Shown here piece after piece: positions 17,402 through 26,839 of a stretch of DNA of 64,000 nucleotides. Made by a program: the position numbers and the translations under genes. A model generated the notes under the pieces. That model saw nothing but the letters and a program-made list of their open reading frames with translations. It searched no databases and was not told where the DNA came from. The stretch comes from Micromonospora coerulea (GTDB taxonomy: Bacteria; Actinomycetota; Actinomycetes; Mycobacteriales; Micromonosporaceae). Within the stretch, counting starts at the first letter, position 1; each line of letters starts with the position of its first letter. The DNA lies in NCBI RefSeq assembly GCF_016598485.1, contig NZ_JAEMUW010000003.1, positions 186,001 to 250,000 on the forward strand. The letters are read 5' to 3'.

Positions 17402-20128
17402 ATGACCACCCATCCGGACCCGGCCGTACGGGAGACACCGGGCACCTTCCCGGCCGCCCCGGCGGAGCCGCGTACGGCCGCCGTGGTGCCGCAGGCCGGC
17501 CCGGTCGACGCCGGCCGTGTCGCCGCGCTGGCCCCGGCCGACGACTGGGCCCCCGGCGTGGACACCGTGCCGCGGGCCTCCGGCACCCCGGAAGAGCTCC
17601 AGCCGTACGCCGAGCTCGGCCTGCGGGACGACGAGTACGACCGGATCCGGCACATTCTCGGCCGCCGGCCCACCCAGGCCGAGCTGGCCATGTACTCGAT
17701 CATGTGGAGCGAGCACTGCTCCTACAAGTCCAGCAAGGTGCACCTGCGCCAGTTCGGTGAGAAGGCCCCGCCGAGCGACCGGCTGCTGGCCGGCATCGGA
17801 GAGAACGCCGGCGTGGTCCGGGTCTCCGACGAGCTGGCCGTGACCTTCAAGGTCGAGTCGCACAACCACCCGAGCTTCGTCGAGCCGTACCAGGGCGCGG
17901 CCACCGGTGTCGGCGGCATCGTCCGGGACATTCTCGCCATGGGCGCCCGCCCGATCGCGGTGATGGACCCGCTGCGCTTCGGCGCGGCCGACCACCCGGA
18001 CACCGCCCGCGTGCTGACCGGCGTGGTCGCCGGTGTCGGCGGCTACGGCAACTGCCTCGGCCTGCCGAACATCGGCGGCGAGCTCGTCTTCGACCCGAGC
18101 TACCAGGGCAACCCGCTGCTCAACGCGCTCTGCCTCGGCGTGCTCCCGGTCCACCGGCTGCAGAACAAGGCCGCGGCCGGGCCGGGCAACATCGTGGTGC
18201 TGATGGGCGCCAAGACCGGCCGGGACGGCATCGGCGGTGTGTCGGTGCTGGCCAGCGCCACCTTCGACGAGACCAGCGAGCAGCGCCGCCCGGCGGTGCA
18301 GGTGGGCGACCCGTTCACCGAGAAGCTGCTGATCGAGGCCTGCCTCGAGCTGTACGACGCCGAGCTGGTCGTCGGCATCCAGGACCTCGGCGGCGCCGGC
18401 CTGACCTGCGCGCTCACCGAGACCGCCGCCGCGGCCGGCACCGGCATGCGGGTCTGGCTGGAGCGGGTGCCGCTGCGCGAGCCCTCGATGGAGCCGCACG
18501 AGATCCTGGCCAGCGAGTCCCAGGAGCGGATGCTGCTGGTCGTCGCCCCGGAGAAGCTGGAGTCGGTGCTCAAGACCGCCGAGAAGTGGGGCGTGCTCGC
18601 CACCGCGATCGGCGAGGTCACCGCCCCGGCGCCGGACGGCCAGCCCGGCCGGCTGCTGATCACCTGGCGTGACCAGCTCGTGGTCGACGTCCCGCCGGGT
18701 TCCCTGGTCGACGACGGCCCGGTCTACGCCCGCCCGATGCGCGAGCCGGCCGACCTGATCCTGCTCCAGGCCGATCGTGCGGAGACGCTGCCTCGGCCGA
18801 ACACCCCGGAGGCGCTGCGGGAGACCCTGCTGCGCATGATCGCGTCGCCGAACCTGGCCGACAAGACCTGGGTCACCGAGCAGTACGACCGGTACGTGCT
18901 GGGCAACACCGTGCTGGCCCAGCCGGAGGACTCCGGCGTGATCCGGATCGACGAGCGGACCGGCCTCGGCGTCGCCCTCTCCGTCGACGGCAACGGCCGG
19001 TACGCCCGCCTCGACCCCTACCACGGGACGAAGCTGGCGCTGGCCGAGGCGTACCGGAACGTGGCGGTGACGGGCGCGAAGCCGATCGCCGTGACCAACT
19101 GCCTCAACTTCGGCTCGCCGGAGGACCCGGCCGTGATGTGGCAGTTCGCCGAGGCCGTGCGCGGCCTCGCGGACGGCTGCCTGGAGCTGGGCATCCCGGT
19201 GACCGGCGGCAACGTCAGCTTCTACAACCAGACCGGCGCCGCCGCCATCCACCCCACCCCGGTGGTCGGCGTGCTGGGCGTGCTGGACAACGTCGCGGAC
19301 CGGGTGCCGATGGGCTTCGTGCCCCGCCCGGGTGGCGACCACGACCAGCTCTTCCTGCTCGGTGAGACGCACGTGGAGCTCTCCGGCTCGGAGTGGGCGT
19401 GGGTGACCCACGAGCACCTGGGCGGCATCCCGCCGCAGGTCGACCTGGCCCGCGAGCGGCAGCTCGCCGAGCTGCTGGCCGAGGCGGCCCGGGTGGGACA
19501 CGTCAGCTCCGCCCACGACCTCTCCGACGGTGGCCTGGCGCAGAGCCTGGTGGAGTCCTGCCTGCGGCGTGGCGTCGGTGCCCGGATCGCGGTGCCGGAG
19601 CACTTCACCGGCGGGTCGATGCCGTTCGTCTACCTGTTCAGCGAGTCCGCCGGGCGGGTCCTGGTGTCGGTGCAGCGCGGGCACGAGAAGGCGTTCACCG
19701 CCCTCTGCGCCGAGCGCGGGGTGCCGTGGGAGTTGATCGGGGTCACCGACCCGGCCGGCGGTGCCCTTGAGGTGCACGGCCAGTTCCGGATCGGCCTGGA
19801 CGAGCTGCGCGCGGCACACAGCGCGACCCTGCCGCGGCTCTTCGGCGGCGCTGAGGCGGCCCAGGTGGCGGTGGAGGCGACCCGGACCGGGACGGCCACG
19901 GCGCCGCAGTCCGGGGCGACCGACGAGGCCACGCCGGTGAGCGTCGGGGCCACCTCGGTCACGCCGGACCAGCCCGCCGAGGCCACGGAAGCCCCGGTCG
20001 AGGGCCCCGCCGACGCGCCGACGGCCGACGGTTCTGACGCGACCGGGCCGGCCCCCACCGGCCGGGACGGATCCACGGCGGCCTCCTCCGGTGACTCGGA
20101 CCAGCCGGCCGCGCCCGATCAGCGCTGA
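17402..20128 (+). CDS. purL: Phosphoribosylformylglycinamidine synthase subunit PurL with C-terminal extension
   Basis: 908-residue small-type PurL that uses ATP and PurQ-derived ammonia to convert FGAR to FGAM. Recognisable parts are [19 protein letters not shown] near residue 100, [14 protein letters not shown] near 155, [19 protein letters not shown], and the second half with [13 protein letters not shown] and [15 protein letters not shown]. An ATG start follows GAGGAGAGGTC. The conserved enzyme ends near [10 protein letters not shown] (about residue 820). The last 88 or so residues are low-complexity Ala/Thr/Pro/Asp without family similarity. Its 3' end overlaps the next gene by 38 bp. 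Confidence 0.94.
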   Translation: MTTHPDPAVRETPGTFPAAPAEPRTAAVVPQAGPVDAGRVAALAPADDWAPGVDTVPRASGTPEELQPYAELGLRDDEYDRIRHILGRRPTQAELAMYSIMWSEHCSYKSSKVHLRQFGEKAPPSDRLLAGIGENAGVVRVSDELAVTFKVESHNHPSFVEPYQGAATGVGGIVRDILAMGARPIAVMDPLRFGAADHPDTARVLTGVVAGVGGYGNCLGLPNIGGELVFDPSYQGNPLLNALCLGVLPVHRLQNKAAAGPGNIVVLMGAKTGRDGIGGVSVLASATFDETSEQRRPAVQVGDPFTEKLLIEACLELYDAELVVGIQDLGGAGLTCALTETAAAAGTGMRVWLERVPLREPSMEPHEILASESQERMLLVVAPEKLESVLKTAEKWGVLATAIGEVTAPAPDGQPGRLLITWRDQLVVDVPPGSLVDDGPVYARPMREPADLILLQADRAETLPRPNTPEALRETLLRMIASPNLADKTWVTEQYDRYVLGNTVLAQPEDSGVIRIDERTGLGVALSVDGNGRYARLDPYHGTKLALAEAYRNVAVTGAKPIAVTNCLNFGSPEDPAVMWQFAEAVRGLADGCLELGIPVTGGNVSFYNQTGAAAIHPTPVVGVLGVLDNVADRVPMGFVPRPGGDHDQLFLLGETHVELSGSEWAWVTHEHLGGIPPQVDLARERQLAELLAEAARVGHVSSAHDLSDGGLAQSLVESCLRRGVGARIAVPEHFTGGSMPFVYLFSESAGRVLVSVQRGHEKAFTALCAERGVPWELIGVTDPAGGALEVHGQFRIGLDELRAAHSATLPRLFGGAEAAQVAVEATRTGTATAPQSGATDEATPVSVGATSVTPDQPAEATEAPVEGPADAPTADGSDATGPAPTGRDGSTAASSGDSDQPAAPDQR

Positions 20129-20888
20129 GGCGTTGGCCGCGGCCGTCTACGCGCAGCCCGGTTCCGGCGCCCGGTTCGATTGGGGGCTGACCGGGGCGGC
20201 CGAACTCGGCCGCGTGTGTGCTGCCCTGGTGGTGGTGGACGTCCTCTCGTTCACCACCGCCGTGGAGGTGGCGGTCGGCCGTGGCATGCGGGTGCACCCG
20301 TTCCCCTGGGGGGAGCAGGCCGCGGAGTACGCCCGCCGGGTCGGCGCCGTGGCGGCCGTCGGCCGCCGGCAGACGGTCCCGGAGCATCCGTGGTCGCTGT
20401 CGCCCGCCGCACTGCGTACCGCGCCGGTCGTCGCCGACCTGGTACTGCCCTCGCCGAACGGTTCGGCGATCAGCGCCGCCGCCAGCGCCACCGGCCTGCC
20501 GGTGGTCGCGGCGTGCCTGCGCAACGCGCGGGCCGTCGGGCGATGGCTGCGCACCCAGGGGTACGGCTCGACGGACGCCGCGGTCGGCGTGGTCGCCGCC
20601 GGGGAGCATTGGCCGGACGGCTCGCTGCGCCCCTCGGTGGAGGACCAGCTCGGCGCTGCCAGCGTGCTGGACGCCCTCGCCGGCGTGCCGGGCGGCCTGT
20701 CGGTGGAGGCGGCGATGGCGCTGGCCGCGCTGGCCAGCACCCCGGACGTGCCGGCGGCGGTGCGGGGCTGCGTCTCCGGCCGTGAGCTGATCGAGGGCGG
20801 CTTCGCCGCCGACGTGGAGGTCGCGGTCCAGGTCGACGTGTCGGACGTGGTGCCGGTGCTGCGACAGGGCTACTTCTCCCCCGCCTGA
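20091..20888 (+). CDS. 2-phosphosulfolactate phosphatase family protein (ComB-like)
   Basis: 265-residue protein of the ComB fold. Family segments seen: [20 protein letters not shown] near residue 45, [14 protein letters not shown] near 125, and [20 protein letters not shown] near 175. ComB dephosphorylates 2-phosphosulfolactate in archaeal coenzyme M synthesis; actinomycetes are not known to make coenzyme M, so the substrate here is uncertain. The GTG at 20091 lies inside the purL 3' end in another frame, so translation is probably coupled to purL. A strong terminator lies 220 bp downstream. Confidence 0.85.
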   Translation: MTRTSRPRPISAEALAAAVYAQPGSGARFDWGLTGAAELGRVCAALVVVDVLSFTTAVEVAVGRGMRVHPFPWGEQAAEYARRVGAVAAVGRRQTVPEHPWSLSPAALRTAPVVADLVLPSPNGSAISAAASATGLPVVAACLRNARAVGRWLRTQGYGSTDAAVGVVAAGEHWPDGSLRPSVEDQLGAASVLDALAGVPGGLSVEAAMALAALASTPDVPAAVRGCVSGRELIEGGFAADVEVAVQVDVSDVVPVLRQGYFSPA

Positions 20889-21000
20889 CCGTCCCCGCCG
20901 CCCCATCACTGGATCCTGGGCGTCGAGCCGCCTTCCGTCCGCCAGCCGCGCCTGTCCTGCCGGGTGTGCGATCCCCGGCGACAGATTGGGGATCGGACGC

Positions 21001-21026
21001 TGTGGAGCTGATGTCGTAGACGATTC
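21001..21026. repeat. Intergenic 26-bp repeat, copy 1
   Basis: TGTGGAGCTGATGTCGTAGA plus CGATTC. It matches the element at 52082-52107 at 21 of 26 positions, and both are preceded by a CGCTR-like context. It lies between the ComB-like stop and the following terminator, outside any gene. Role unknown. Confidence 0.5.
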
Positions 21027-21111
21027 AGGCGGCACCGCCGGTGGTGGTTCGGCGGCCACCATGACACGGCGGCTCGTCACCCTCACTCGGCCCGACAGCG
21101 GGCAGCCGACG

Positions 21112-21153
21112 ACGACGGCGGCCGCCCGGTAGGTTCCGGGCGGCCGCCGTCGT
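21112..21153. terminator. Bidirectional stem-loop terminator
   Basis: Perfect 18-bp stem (21112-21129 with 21136-21153) and a 6-nt TAGGTT loop between the convergent ComB-like gene and the Gly/Tyr-rich protein gene. Confidence 0.85.
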
Positions 21154-21182
21154 GGTCATCGGAGCAGGTCGCCCCGGCCGGG

Positions 21183-23246
21183 TCAGTCGTCGAGCCAGTC
21201 CAGCCGGCGACCGCCGCGCTCCGGCGGGGCGTCCGGGCGGGGCCGGCCGGCCTGCGCCGGGTCGCCGTATTGGCCGGGCTGGTCATAGCCCTGGTTGTCG
21301 TAGCCGCCGGTGCGTTGCGGCGGCGGCTCCTGACCGTAGCCGCCCGGCTGGCCGTAACCACCCTGCTGGCCGTACGCGCCCTGCTGGGGCTGGCCGCCGT
21401 AGCCGGCATCGCCGCCACCGCCACCGTAGCCACCGTGCTGGTCGTAGCCCTCGTACGCCGGCTGCTGGCCGTTGTCGTAGCCGCCGGCGTAACCGCCACC
21501 GGCGGGCCGATCGTCGTAGCCGTTGCGTGCCGCACCGCTGTCGTAGCCGCCGCCCGCCGGGGCACCGTAGCCGCCCCCGGCACCGTAGCCGTTGGTCGGC
21601 TCGGGGGCGCCACCGTACTGGCCCGGGTCCGGCTGGCCGTAGCCCCGTCCCTGGTCGGCCGGCGGTTGGTAGGTGCTGGTCGGGTACGGATCCGCCGCCG
21701 GGGCGTACGGCGTGCTGTCGCCGGTGTAGCGGCCGGTCGGCTCGTCGTAGCGCTCGCCGTACCCGCCGCCCTGAACCGGCTCGCCGTAGCCGGCGGCACC
21801 AGCCTGGGCCGGCTCGCCGTAGCCGGCGGTACCGCCCTGAGCCGGCGGGTAACCGGCCGCCCCGGCGCCGTAGTCCCGGCTGCCGTAGCCGCCACCGGAG
21901 GCCGGGGCGTTGCCGTAGCCGCCACCGGAGGCCGGGGCGTTGCCGTAGCCGCCGCCCGAGGCCGGGGCGTTGCCGTAGGCGCCGTAGCCGCCCTGCCCGG
22001 TGGCCTCCTCGCCGTAGCCGTTGCCGGCCCAGCCGGGCTGCCCGCCCGGGGCGTACGAGGGCGGCGGAGCGCCGTACGGGTCCGGCGGGACGTCGTCGAC
22101 GATCGGACGGTGCATCATCGTCGGCGCGTCGCTGAGCGAGGCGCCGCCGACCATGGTCGGGGCCGGACCGGCACCCATCCCGTTCACCACCCGGGTCTGG
22201 TCATCGGTGCCCCGGTACCCACCCCGGGCGCCCGCGCCGGCACCGGCGACCGGGCCGGGGCCGTTCGGGCCGTCCCCGTCGGCGCCGTCGTCGCCTTCGT
22301 TCTTGCGCCGCATGTAGAGCAGCACGATGGTGCCGACGCCCACGGCCACGAAGAGGCCGCCGAGCAGGATCAGCAGCCAGGAGCCGCCGGAGTCCTCGTT
22401 GGCGGCGGCCTGCTGCTGGCCGGGGTCCTCGGTGGCCGGCTCGTCGGTGGTCTCGTCGGTCGCCTCGTCCGTCGGCACGGCCTCGTCGCTCGCCGACGGG
22501 GTGGCGCTCGGGCTCGCCTCGACCTTGATCGGCAGGGCGATCCGCTGGCCGGTCAGGCTCTGCCCGGCGGTCGCGCTGATCGTCTTGGTGGTGAAGTAGT
22601 CCTTGTCGTTCACGTTCTTGCTCGCACCCAGATCGATCCGGCCGGGCGCGATCGGGTTGGTGTCGGAGCCGGTGAACCGGTAGTTGCCGCTGCTGTCGCT
22701 GGTGGTGGTCCGGCGGCGCTGCTGGGAGTCGAGCAGCATCACGGTGGCGTTCGCCACCGGCTCGCCGTTGGCGCTGACGACCACCTTGCCGGAGACCACC
22801 TTGACGGTCTGCGCCTGAGGCGGAGCCGCCTTGGCGACCAGAGCGACAGTGGTCTGAGCCGTCTGCTCCTGCTTCGGACCCGTCGAATCCACAGCCCTGA
22901 CAGTGATCACCGCCGAACCGCTGGCTGCGTCGTCCGCCAGCTTGAAGGTGGCGTTGTAGGTGCCGCTCTTGTCGACCCTGCCGCGGTTGCAGCCGTCGAC
23001 GCAATTCAGCTTCGGGTTGTTCGAGCTGACCGAAACATCGGCCGGAGTGTCGATCGGCTCGGCGAAGGTCAGCGTGTAGCTCACCGTGGTGGTCTTGCCG
23101 GCTTCGACCGAACTCGGCGACGCCGAGACGTTGCCGATGCTGGGAGCCGCGAGGGCTGGTGTGGCGGGGACGGCGAGCAGCGCGCCGGCAACCAGCGCTA
23201 CGACCACACCCGCCCGATGCTTCCAGGCACGTCGGTGTGTTGACAC
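21183..23246 (-). CDS. Membrane-anchored surface protein with long Gly/Tyr-rich cytoplasmic tail
   Basis: 687 residues from GTG 23246. A signal peptide (RAGVVVALVAGALLAVPATP ALA) leads into an extracytoplasmic Ig-like region with a Cys pair (NCVDGC, about 82-87). A carboxypeptidase-regulatory-like unit follows (VVVSANGEPVANATVMLLDS, about 150-200), then a Thr/Glu/Asp linker and one membrane helix (WLLILLGGLFVAVGVGTIVL, about 285-308) with a RRK stop-transfer. The remaining 375 residues are GYG/GGY/PYG low-complexity sequence, predicted cytoplasmic. An in-frame ATG at 23327 would put a charged stretch before the signal, so I prefer the GTG. No enzymatic domain is seen; a scaffold role is a guess. 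Confidence 0.8.
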   Translation of the reverse strand: MSTHRRAWKHRAGVVVALVAGALLAVPATPALAAPSIGNVSASPSSVEAGKTTTVSYTLTFAEPIDTPADVSVSSNNPKLNCVDGCNRGRVDKSGTYNATFKLADDAASGSAVITVRAVDSTGPKQEQTAQTTVALVAKAAPPQAQTVKVVSGKVVVSANGEPVANATVMLLDSQQRRRTTTSDSSGNYRFTGSDTNPIAPGRIDLGASKNVNDKDYFTTKTISATAGQSLTGQRIALPIKVEASPSATPSASDEAVPTDEATDETTDEPATEDPGQQQAAANEDSGGSWLLILLGGLFVAVGVGTIVLLYMRRKNEGDDGADGDGPNGPGPVAGAGAGARGGYRGTDDQTRVVNGMGAGPAPTMVGGASLSDAPTMMHRPIVDDVPPDPYGAPPPSYAPGGQPGWAGNGYGEEATGQGGYGAYGNAPASGGGYGNAPASGGGYGNAPASGGGYGSRDYGAGAAGYPPAQGGTAGYGEPAQAGAAGYGEPVQGGGYGERYDEPTGRYTGDSTPYAPAADPYPTSTYQPPADQGRGYGQPDPGQYGGAPEPTNGYGAGGGYGAPAGGGYDSGAARNGYDDRPAGGGYAGGYDNGQQPAYEGYDQHGGYGGGGGDAGYGGQPQQGAYGQQGGYGQPGGYGQEPPPQRTGGYDNQGYDQPGQYGDPAQAGRPRPDAPPERGGRRLDWLDD
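21881..21979. repeat. 30-bp tandem repeat inside the Gly/Tyr-rich gene
   Basis: About 3.3 copies of a 30-bp unit (for example 21901-21930 and 21931-21960, identical) encode GNAPASGGGY on the minus strand. Near-identity of neighbouring units suggests recent expansion, so copy number may vary between strains. Confidence 0.8.
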
Positions 23247-23404
23247 GTCCACCGCCTTCCGGTCTGACTTCCCTGGCCGGCGGGCGCCGGGCCGGGGATC
23301 ATCACGGTACGAATACGCCGTCGGCAACTATGCCTTGTCTGACCGGATCAGCGCGACCCAGGGCCAGCGTCGCAGCCGGTGATCCCGGGTCGTATCGTCC
23401 CGTC

Positions 23405-23785
23405 GTGTCCTCTCCGCACATTAAGTCCGCCGCAGTGACCGCGGCATTGACGGCCCTGGACGAGGGGCGTACGCCCGAACGGCCGGTGTACCGGGAAGCG
23501 GTCCGTACCCTCTTGGCCGTCCTCGCGGAGCGCGCCCCCGGCCGATCGGTGGAGGTGCGTGTCCCACCCTACGGTGCCGTGCAATGCGTGGCCGGGCCGC
23601 GACACACCCGTGGCACCCCACCGAATGTGGTGGAAACGGACCCGGCCACCTGGCTCGCGCTGGCCACCGGCCGCCTCGGCTGGGCGGAGGCGGTCACCGA
23701 GGGTCGCGTACGGACGAGTGGGATCCGCGCGGACATCTCCGCGCACCTTCCCCTGTTAGCTGGCCCGACGCCGGACGCTCGGTAA
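23405..23785 (+). CDS. Bacterial SCP-like (sterol carrier family) protein
   Basis: 126-residue protein starting at GTG 23405. It matches the small SCP-orthologue family commonly encoded beside purF in actinobacteria: ALTALDEGRTPERPVYREAV, VEVRVPPYGAVQC, then RGTPPNVVETDPATWLALAT and a C-terminal ADISAHLPL. The ETDPATWL...GRLGW pattern resembles the lipid-pocket half of SCP2 folds. No signal peptide. It lies 138 bp before purF on the same strand. Biochemical role unknown. Confidence 0.8.
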   Translation: MSSPHIKSAAVTAALTALDEGRTPERPVYREAVRTLLAVLAERAPGRSVEVRVPPYGAVQCVAGPRHTRGTPPNVVETDPATWLALATGRLGWAEAVTEGRVRTSGIRADISAHLPLLAGPTPDAR

Positions 23786-23923
23786 CCATGAGCAGCCGAA
23801 TCGTGACTATCAGTATCGACTCCGATTCGCGTACACTGTCAGGCGACGACGGTCCCGGCCGACCGTGCGGAGCTGCCCCCCGACTCCGCCAGGCCAGTCC
23901 AGACCAGCATGAGGGAGCGGCAC

Positions 23924-25519
23924 GTGCCCCGAGGCGATGGCCGGCTGAGCCACGACCTTGACCCCCAACGCCCCGGCCCGCAGGACGCGTGTGGCGTCTT
24001 CGGCGTCTGGGCGCCGGGGGAAGAGGTCGCCAACCTGACCTACTTCGGGCTCTACGCCCTCCAGCACCGTGGCCAGGAGGCGGCCGGCATCGCGGTGAGC
24101 GACGGCTCGGGCGTGGTGGTCTACAAGGATCTCGGCCTGGTGGCCCAGGTCTTCGACGAGCCGACCCTGGCCAGCCTGCGCGGCCACCTTGCGATCGGCC
24201 ACGCCCGCTACTCCACCACCGGCGGTTCGACCTGGGAGAACGCCCAGCCGACCATCCGGTCCACCACCTCCGGCACGACCATCGCGCTTGCCCACAACGG
24301 CAACCTGGTCAACACCGCCGAGCTCCAGCGCGAGGTGAAGGAGCGGGGGCTCGTGGCCGACGGCTCGACCAACGACACCTCACTGGTGACCATGCTGCTG
24401 GCCAGCCGGCCGGATCTGTCCGTCGAGGCGGCCGCCCTCGAGGTGCTGCCCCAGCTGCGTGGCGCGTTCAGCTTCGTCTTCATGGACGAGTCGACGCTCT
24501 ACGCGGCCCGCGACCCGCACGGCGTACGTCCGCTGGTGCTGGGCCGGCTGGAGCGCGGCTGGGTGGTGGCGAGCGAGACCGCCGCGCTGGACATCGTCGG
24601 CGCCAGCGTGGTCCGCGAGGTCGAGCCCGGTGAGCTGATCGCGATCGACGAGGACGGCCTGCGCTCCAGCCGGTTCGCCGCGCCGGAACCCAAGGGCTGC
24701 CTCTTCGAGTACGTCTACATCGCCCGTCCGGACGCCACCATCGCCGGCCGCAACGTGCACGCCGCCCGGGTGCAGATCGGCCGCCAGCTTGCCAAGGAGC
24801 ACCCGGTCGAGGCCGACCTGGTGATCCCGGTGCCGGAGTCCGGCACCCCGGCCGCGATCGGCTACGCCGAGGAGTCGGGCATCACCTACGGCGCCGGCCT
24901 GATGAAGAACCCGTACGTCGGGCGCACCTTCATCCAGCCGTCGCAGACCCTCCGCCAGCTGGGCATCCGGCTCAAGCTCAACCCGCTGCGGGAGAACGTC
25001 CGGGGCAAGCGTCTCGTCGTGGTGGACGACTCGATCGTCCGCGGCAACACCCAGCGGGCCATCGTCCGGATGCTCCGCGAGGCCGGGGCGCTGGAGGTGC
25101 ACGTCCGGATCTCCTCGCCGCCGGTGAACTGGCCCTGCTTCTATGGCATCGACTTCGCCACCCGGGCCGAACTGCTGGCCAACGGCCTGGACAACGAAGG
25201 CATCCGACGCTCCATCGGCGCCGACACGCTGGGCTACGTCTCGCTGCCCGGTCTCATCGCCGCGACCGAGCAGCCGAAGACCCGGCTCTGCCGGGCGTGC
25301 TTCGACGGGGAGTACCCGATCGAGCTGCCCGCCGGGAACCTTATCGGCAAGCACGTGCTCGAAGGGGTCGGCCGCCGGGTCGCCTCCGAGGCGTCCGACG
25401 CCGTCGGGCACGCCACCGCCGCGCTCGTCGCCACTCCGGGCGGCGACGACAACTTCAGCTCGGCGCGTCTGGCGCCGCGCCCCGACCTGAAACCGTCGGT
25501 CGCCACCCACCGCCCATAG
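23924..25519 (+). CDS. purF: Amidophosphoribosyltransferase
   Basis: 531-residue enzyme that makes phosphoribosylamine from PRPP and glutamine, the committed step of purine synthesis. The Ntn-type catalytic cysteine is in QDACGVFGVW near residue 23, so a short propeptide must be removed. Other marks are HRGQEAAGI, HARYSTTGGS, the PRPP loop VVVDDSIVRGNTQR near 370, and the CRACFDGEYPIE region of Fe-S-type enzymes. I chose the GTG at 23924, 6 bp after a GAGGGAG site; an ATG at 23909 is an alternative. Normal length. Confidence 0.94.
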   Translation: MPRGDGRLSHDLDPQRPGPQDACGVFGVWAPGEEVANLTYFGLYALQHRGQEAAGIAVSDGSGVVVYKDLGLVAQVFDEPTLASLRGHLAIGHARYSTTGGSTWENAQPTIRSTTSGTTIALAHNGNLVNTAELQREVKERGLVADGSTNDTSLVTMLLASRPDLSVEAAALEVLPQLRGAFSFVFMDESTLYAARDPHGVRPLVLGRLERGWVVASETAALDIVGASVVREVEPGELIAIDEDGLRSSRFAAPEPKGCLFEYVYIARPDATIAGRNVHAARVQIGRQLAKEHPVEADLVIPVPESGTPAAIGYAEESGITYGAGLMKNPYVGRTFIQPSQTLRQLGIRLKLNPLRENVRGKRLVVVDDSIVRGNTQRAIVRMLREAGALEVHVRISSPPVNWPCFYGIDFATRAELLANGLDNEGIRRSIGADTLGYVSLPGLIAATEQPKTRLCRACFDGEYPIELPAGNLIGKHVLEGVGRRVASEASDAVGHATAALVATPGGDDNFSSARLAPRPDLKPSVATHRP

Positions 25520-25584
25520 CACCACCCGACGCGGAACCCGACCACCGCAAGGCCGGCCCCGCGAGAACCACAAAGGGGAGAACC

Positions 25585-26739
25585 GTGACGCACGTGTCCG
25601 AGCGCAGCGGCGCAGGAAGCAGCCCGACGGGCGCTGGCGGCGACCGCCAGCCCTGGACGGCCGGCAGCAGCCGCGCAGCGCGCAAACGCTCGGTCTCGTA
25701 CGCGGACGCCGGGGTGTCGATCGACGCGGGCGACCGCGCGGTGGAACTGTTGAAGTCCAAGGTCAAGCAGACCCGGCGCCCGGAGGTCATGGGCGACCTG
25801 GGTGGCTTCGCCGGCCTGTTCCGGCTGGACACCAAGAAGTACAAGAACCCGATCCTGGCCTCCTCCACCGACGGGGTCGGCACCAAGCTGGTCATCGCCC
25901 AGCAGCTCGACATCCACGACACGGTCGGCATCGACCTGGTCGCGATGGTCGTCGACGACCTGGTGGCCTGCGGCGCCGAGCCGCTGTTCCTGCTCGATTA
26001 CATCGCCACCGGCGAGGTCGTGCCGGACAAGGTCGCCGAGATCGGCGCCGGCATCGCCGACGGCTGCCGGTACGCCGGCTGCGCCCTGCTGGGCGGCGAG
26101 ACCGCCGAGCACCCCGGCGTGCTGCGCCCCGACGAGTACGACATCTCCGCCACCGGCGTCGGTGTGGTCGAGGAGAGCGAGATCCTCAGCCCGGAGCGGG
26201 TCGAGGTGGGCGATGTGGTCATCGCGATGCGCTCCTCGGGTCTGCACTCCAACGGCTACTCGCTGGTCCGGCACGTGCTGCTGGGTGCCGGCCGGATGCG
26301 GCTGGACGTGGTGATCGACGACTTCGGCCGGCAGCGGACGCTCGGCGAGGAGCTGCTCACCCCGACCAAGATCTACGCGCAGGACTGCCTCAAGTTGATC
26401 GCCGAGGCCGAGGTGCGGGCGCTCGCGCACGTCACCGGCGGCGGCATCCCGGGCAACCTGGTCCGCGTTCTGCCGGAGCACGTCGACGCCGTGGTCAACC
26501 GGTCCACCTGGAAGCCGCAGCCGGTCTTCGACCTGATCCAGTCCAAGGGCCGGATCGAGGACCCGGAGATGGAGGCGACGTTCAACATGGGCGTCGGCAT
26601 GTTCGCGATCGTCTCCGCCGAGGACGCCGACCGCGCGCTGGCCACCCTGACCGGCCGAGGCGTGGACGCCTGGCAGGCCGGCGAGATCATCGAGGGTTCC
26701 GGCAACGTGCAGATGATCGGGCAGCACACCCGGGGCTGA
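25585..26739 (+). CDS. purM: Phosphoribosylformylglycinamidine cyclo-ligase (AIR synthetase)
   Basis: 384 residues. Seen: SVSYADAGVSIDAGDRAVEL near residue 38, ILASSTDGVGTKL near 90, GIDLVAMVVDDLVACGAEPL near 113, LLGGETAEHPG near 170 and the late HVTGGGIPGNLVRVLPE. Compared with the usual 345-350 residues there is an N-terminal extension of about 35 Ser/Gly/Arg-rich residues. The GTG at 25585 has GGGGAG upstream. It lies 65 bp after purF and is probably co-transcribed. Confidence 0.94.
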   Translation: MTHVSERSGAGSSPTGAGGDRQPWTAGSSRAARKRSVSYADAGVSIDAGDRAVELLKSKVKQTRRPEVMGDLGGFAGLFRLDTKKYKNPILASSTDGVGTKLVIAQQLDIHDTVGIDLVAMVVDDLVACGAEPLFLLDYIATGEVVPDKVAEIGAGIADGCRYAGCALLGGETAEHPGVLRPDEYDISATGVGVVEESEILSPERVEVGDVVIAMRSSGLHSNGYSLVRHVLLGAGRMRLDVVIDDFGRQRTLGEELLTPTKIYAQDCLKLIAEAEVRALAHVTGGGIPGNLVRVLPEHVDAVVNRSTWKPQPVFDLIQSKGRIEDPEMEATFNMGVGMFAIVSAEDADRALATLTGRGVDAWQAGEIIEGSGNVQMIGQHTRG

Positions 26740-26800
26740 TCACGCTCTGCTGATCATCCGGGCACCTGATCGGGGGTTCACCCGAGTGGCCACCGCCGCC

Positions 26801-26824
26801 TAGCCTGAAGGGCAGTTCGGGCTA
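26801..26824 (+). promoter_or_regulatory. Putative promoter and inverted repeat before the RiPP maturase
   Basis: TAGCCTGAA and TTCGGGCTA form an imperfect inverted repeat (one mismatch). Its left arm contains a plausible -10 hexamer TAGCCT. It lies 15 bp before the ATG, which is preceded by a GGGGGAGG ribosome site. A dedicated promoter for the two-gene RiPP unit is inferred. Confidence 0.4.
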
Positions 26825-26839
26825 GGCGGGGGAGGGTCG

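Noticed and set aside
17309..19819. 836-codon leftward open frame
   Set aside because: Antisense of purL with compositional bias only.
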